A stretch of 6,324 nucleotides of DNA, from contig JASHSX010000112.1 of NCBI GenBank assembly GCA_030040865.1, positions 1 to 6,324 of the forward strand, given 5' to 3'. The notes under the pieces are model-generated. The model did not search any database, was not told where the DNA came from, and saw nothing but the letters and a program-made list of their open reading frames with translations. Numbering within the stretch: position 1 is the stretch's first letter; the number at the start of each line of letters is the position of its first letter. The position numbers were made by a program, and so were the translations under genes. Below are positions 5,814 through 6,324 of this stretch, piece by piece. Source of the DNA: Thermoplasmata archaeon (GTDB lineage: Archaea > Thermoplasmatota > Thermoplasmata > Lutacidiplasmatales > UBA184).

Positions 5814-5964
5814 CGGCCTGCCCGTCTCCGAGGACAAGTCTTGTCCCCTAGCCCACTCTTCCACGGGCGGCCCGCGCGGGAACGAGTCGCTCCCGCCGCA
5901 CGTTCGGTTCCTCCGACCTGCCGGAAGTCTCTCCCGGTTGGGTCGGAGCGGGAGGACTCGGTGA
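5800..5964 (+). CDS. Doubtful 54-codon ORF upstream of the exported-protein gene
   Basis: The frame runs from ATG 5800, about 30 bases after a TATA-like element, to TGA at 5962-5964, two bases before ATG 5967 of the next gene. The product would start M-P-A-A-C-G-L-P-V-S-E-D-K-S-C-P-L-A-H and continue Arg/Gly/Ser-rich, with two Cys ten residues apart and no recognised domain. Position argues for a small first cistron or leader ORF. The composition looks like random translation of G+C-rich DNA, and two palindromes lie inside it. Included as a candidate only. Confidence 0.2.
   Translation: MPAACGLPVSEDKSCPLAHSSTGGPRGNESLPPHVRFLRPAGSLSRLGRSGRTR
5832..5846. repeat. 15-bp palindrome GGACAAG-T-CTTGTCC
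   Basis: Perfect 7-bp arms around a single central T. This symmetry and length are typical of a homodimeric regulator site, and the arms are less G+C-rich than their surroundings. A lone half-site CTTGTCC occurs at 4376-4382, upstream of the dipeptidase start. It lies 120-135 bp before the exported-protein start. Confidence 0.5.
5950..5955 (+). promoter_or_regulatory. Shine-Dalgarno-like GGGAGG for the exported-protein gene
   Basis: GGGAGG lies 5 bases before in-frame GTG 5961 and 11 before ATG 5967. By spacing it favours GTG 5961, which would add only two residues (M-I) to the N-terminus. Confidence 0.45.
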
Positions 5965-5966
5965 TA

Positions 5967-6324
5967 ATGTCGATGAAGGGATCAGGTGGACATTGGCGAG
6001 CGAGTTCGTTGCGACCGATCCGCTGGGGCATGTTCGCGGTCGTCCTTCTCCTCGTGAGCGGTTTCGCGCTCCCCGCGCTGGACGCACCTTCGGTGGAGCA
6101 GCTGTCCGGTACCTCGCCCCCTCCGTACGACCATACTTCCGGAGTACGGTCCGCGATCTCGACGACAGGGTCCGTTACCCTTTCCCCGGGTACGGGCAAC
6201 GTGGCGTCGACCGTCGCGGTGAACGGAACCGGGTTCGAGGCGAACACCGTGATCGGCCTCTCCTTTGACGGAACCGCGGTGAGCTCTACGTGCTCGTCGG
6301 ACGGTACCGGAAGCTTCCCGGGAA
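5967..6324 (+). CDS. Exported or membrane-anchored protein with TIG/Ig-like module (3' partial)
   Basis: An open frame runs from ATG 5967 off the window end, with 119 codons visible. The N-terminus is basic (K4, R11, R16, R19), followed by a hydrophobic core G-M-F-A-V-V-L-L-L-V-S-G-F-A-L (21-35) and A-L-P-A-L-D-A, a plausible signal peptide with cleavage near residue 40 or an N-terminal anchor. A Ser/Thr/Pro-rich linker (41-67) follows. Then G-S-V-T-L-S-P-G-T-G-N-V (68-79), V-A-V-N-G-T-G-F-E-A-N-T (83-94) and L-S-F-D-G-T-A-V (98-105) give the strand-turn pattern of an IPT/TIG- or Ig-like extracellular module, as in archaeal surface proteins that repeat it many times. GTG 5961 and ATG 5973 are alternative starts. 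Function cannot be read from this fragment; a surface or secreted role is inferred. Confidence 0.8.
   Translation, partial: MSMKGSGGHWRASSLRPIRWGMFAVVLLLVSGFALPALDAPSVEQLSGTSPPPYDHTSGVRSAISTTGSVTLSPGTGNVASTVAVNGTGFEANTVIGLSFDGTAVSSTCSSDGTGSFPG

Larger units (their letters stand above)
5519..5960. other. Palindrome-rich intergenic region between divergent genes
   Basis: About 440 bp with no convincing protein gene. It holds the minus-strand TATA box for the winged-helix gene (5551-5557), a GCACG/CGTGC inverted repeat just upstream of it, the palindrome CGAGATCTCG (5659-5668), a GTCAC...GTGAC pair around 5729-5752, a plus-strand TATA-like TTATAG (5767-5772), two tight inverted repeats (5799-5813 and 5832-5846) and a doubtful 54-codon ORF (5800-5964). 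I searched by eye for a tRNA T-arm and found none. Several elements face the right-hand exported-protein gene, so part of this could be a long structured leader. Confidence 0.5.

Noticed and set aside
5519..6247. N-terminal extension of the winged-helix gene up to 6247 (a 582-residue frame)
   Set aside because: The added ~243 residues are Arg/Pro/Ser/Thr-rich with no domain pattern, overlap the opposite-strand exported-protein gene, and a TATA box lies just upstream of ATG 5518.

Overview
The window looks like chromosomal DNA from a high-G+C archaeon. The best evidence is a full-length DTD2-type D-aminoacyl-tRNA deacylase, a family of archaea and plants. Supporting evidence is archaeal-style TATA boxes (CTTATA, CTTATTA) at fitting distances upstream of two genes, one of them apparently leaderless, together with GTG starts. 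A secreted protein with a short Gly/Thr/Ser-rich beta module at the right edge would suit Thermoplasmatota, but that lineage call is inference. I see no rRNA, tRNA, CRISPR array, transposase or recognisable defence operon.

Left part (1-2312): the 3' portion of an M16-family peptidase-like gene enters from the left. Its HxxEH zinc site is replaced, so it is probably the non-catalytic partner of a two-subunit M16 enzyme. A small ribbon-helix-helix (RHH) regulator follows on the same strand. Its TATA box sits inside a 6-bp-arm inverted repeat, which suggests autoregulation. The regulator converges on, and overlaps by 35 bp, the minus-strand D-aminoacyl-tRNA deacylase gene (dtdA).

Middle (2313-4298): a 291-bp divergent intergenic region separates dtdA from a plus-strand VOC/glyoxalase-fold gene with a very basic C-terminal tail. 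That gene ends 21 bp from the end of a convergent, complete M19 (renal/membrane dipeptidase-type) zinc dipeptidase.

Right part (4299-6324): 200 bp upstream of the dipeptidase, on the same strand, lies a 339-residue protein with an N-terminal winged helix and a C-terminal region I cannot assign. Its promoter faces a ~440-bp intergenic region with several short palindromes, a second TATA-like element and a doubtful 54-codon ORF. The window ends inside a plus-strand gene for an exported or membrane-anchored protein with a TIG/Ig-like module.

The genes do not form one obvious pathway. An M16 peptidase-like subunit and an M19 dipeptidase point to peptide turnover, DTD2 to translation quality control, and two DNA-binding proteins to local regulation. 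Most of the content is housekeeping or accessory metabolism. The least explained items are the winged-helix protein with an unassigned domain, the palindrome-rich intergenic region and the operator-like repeat at the RHH promoter.
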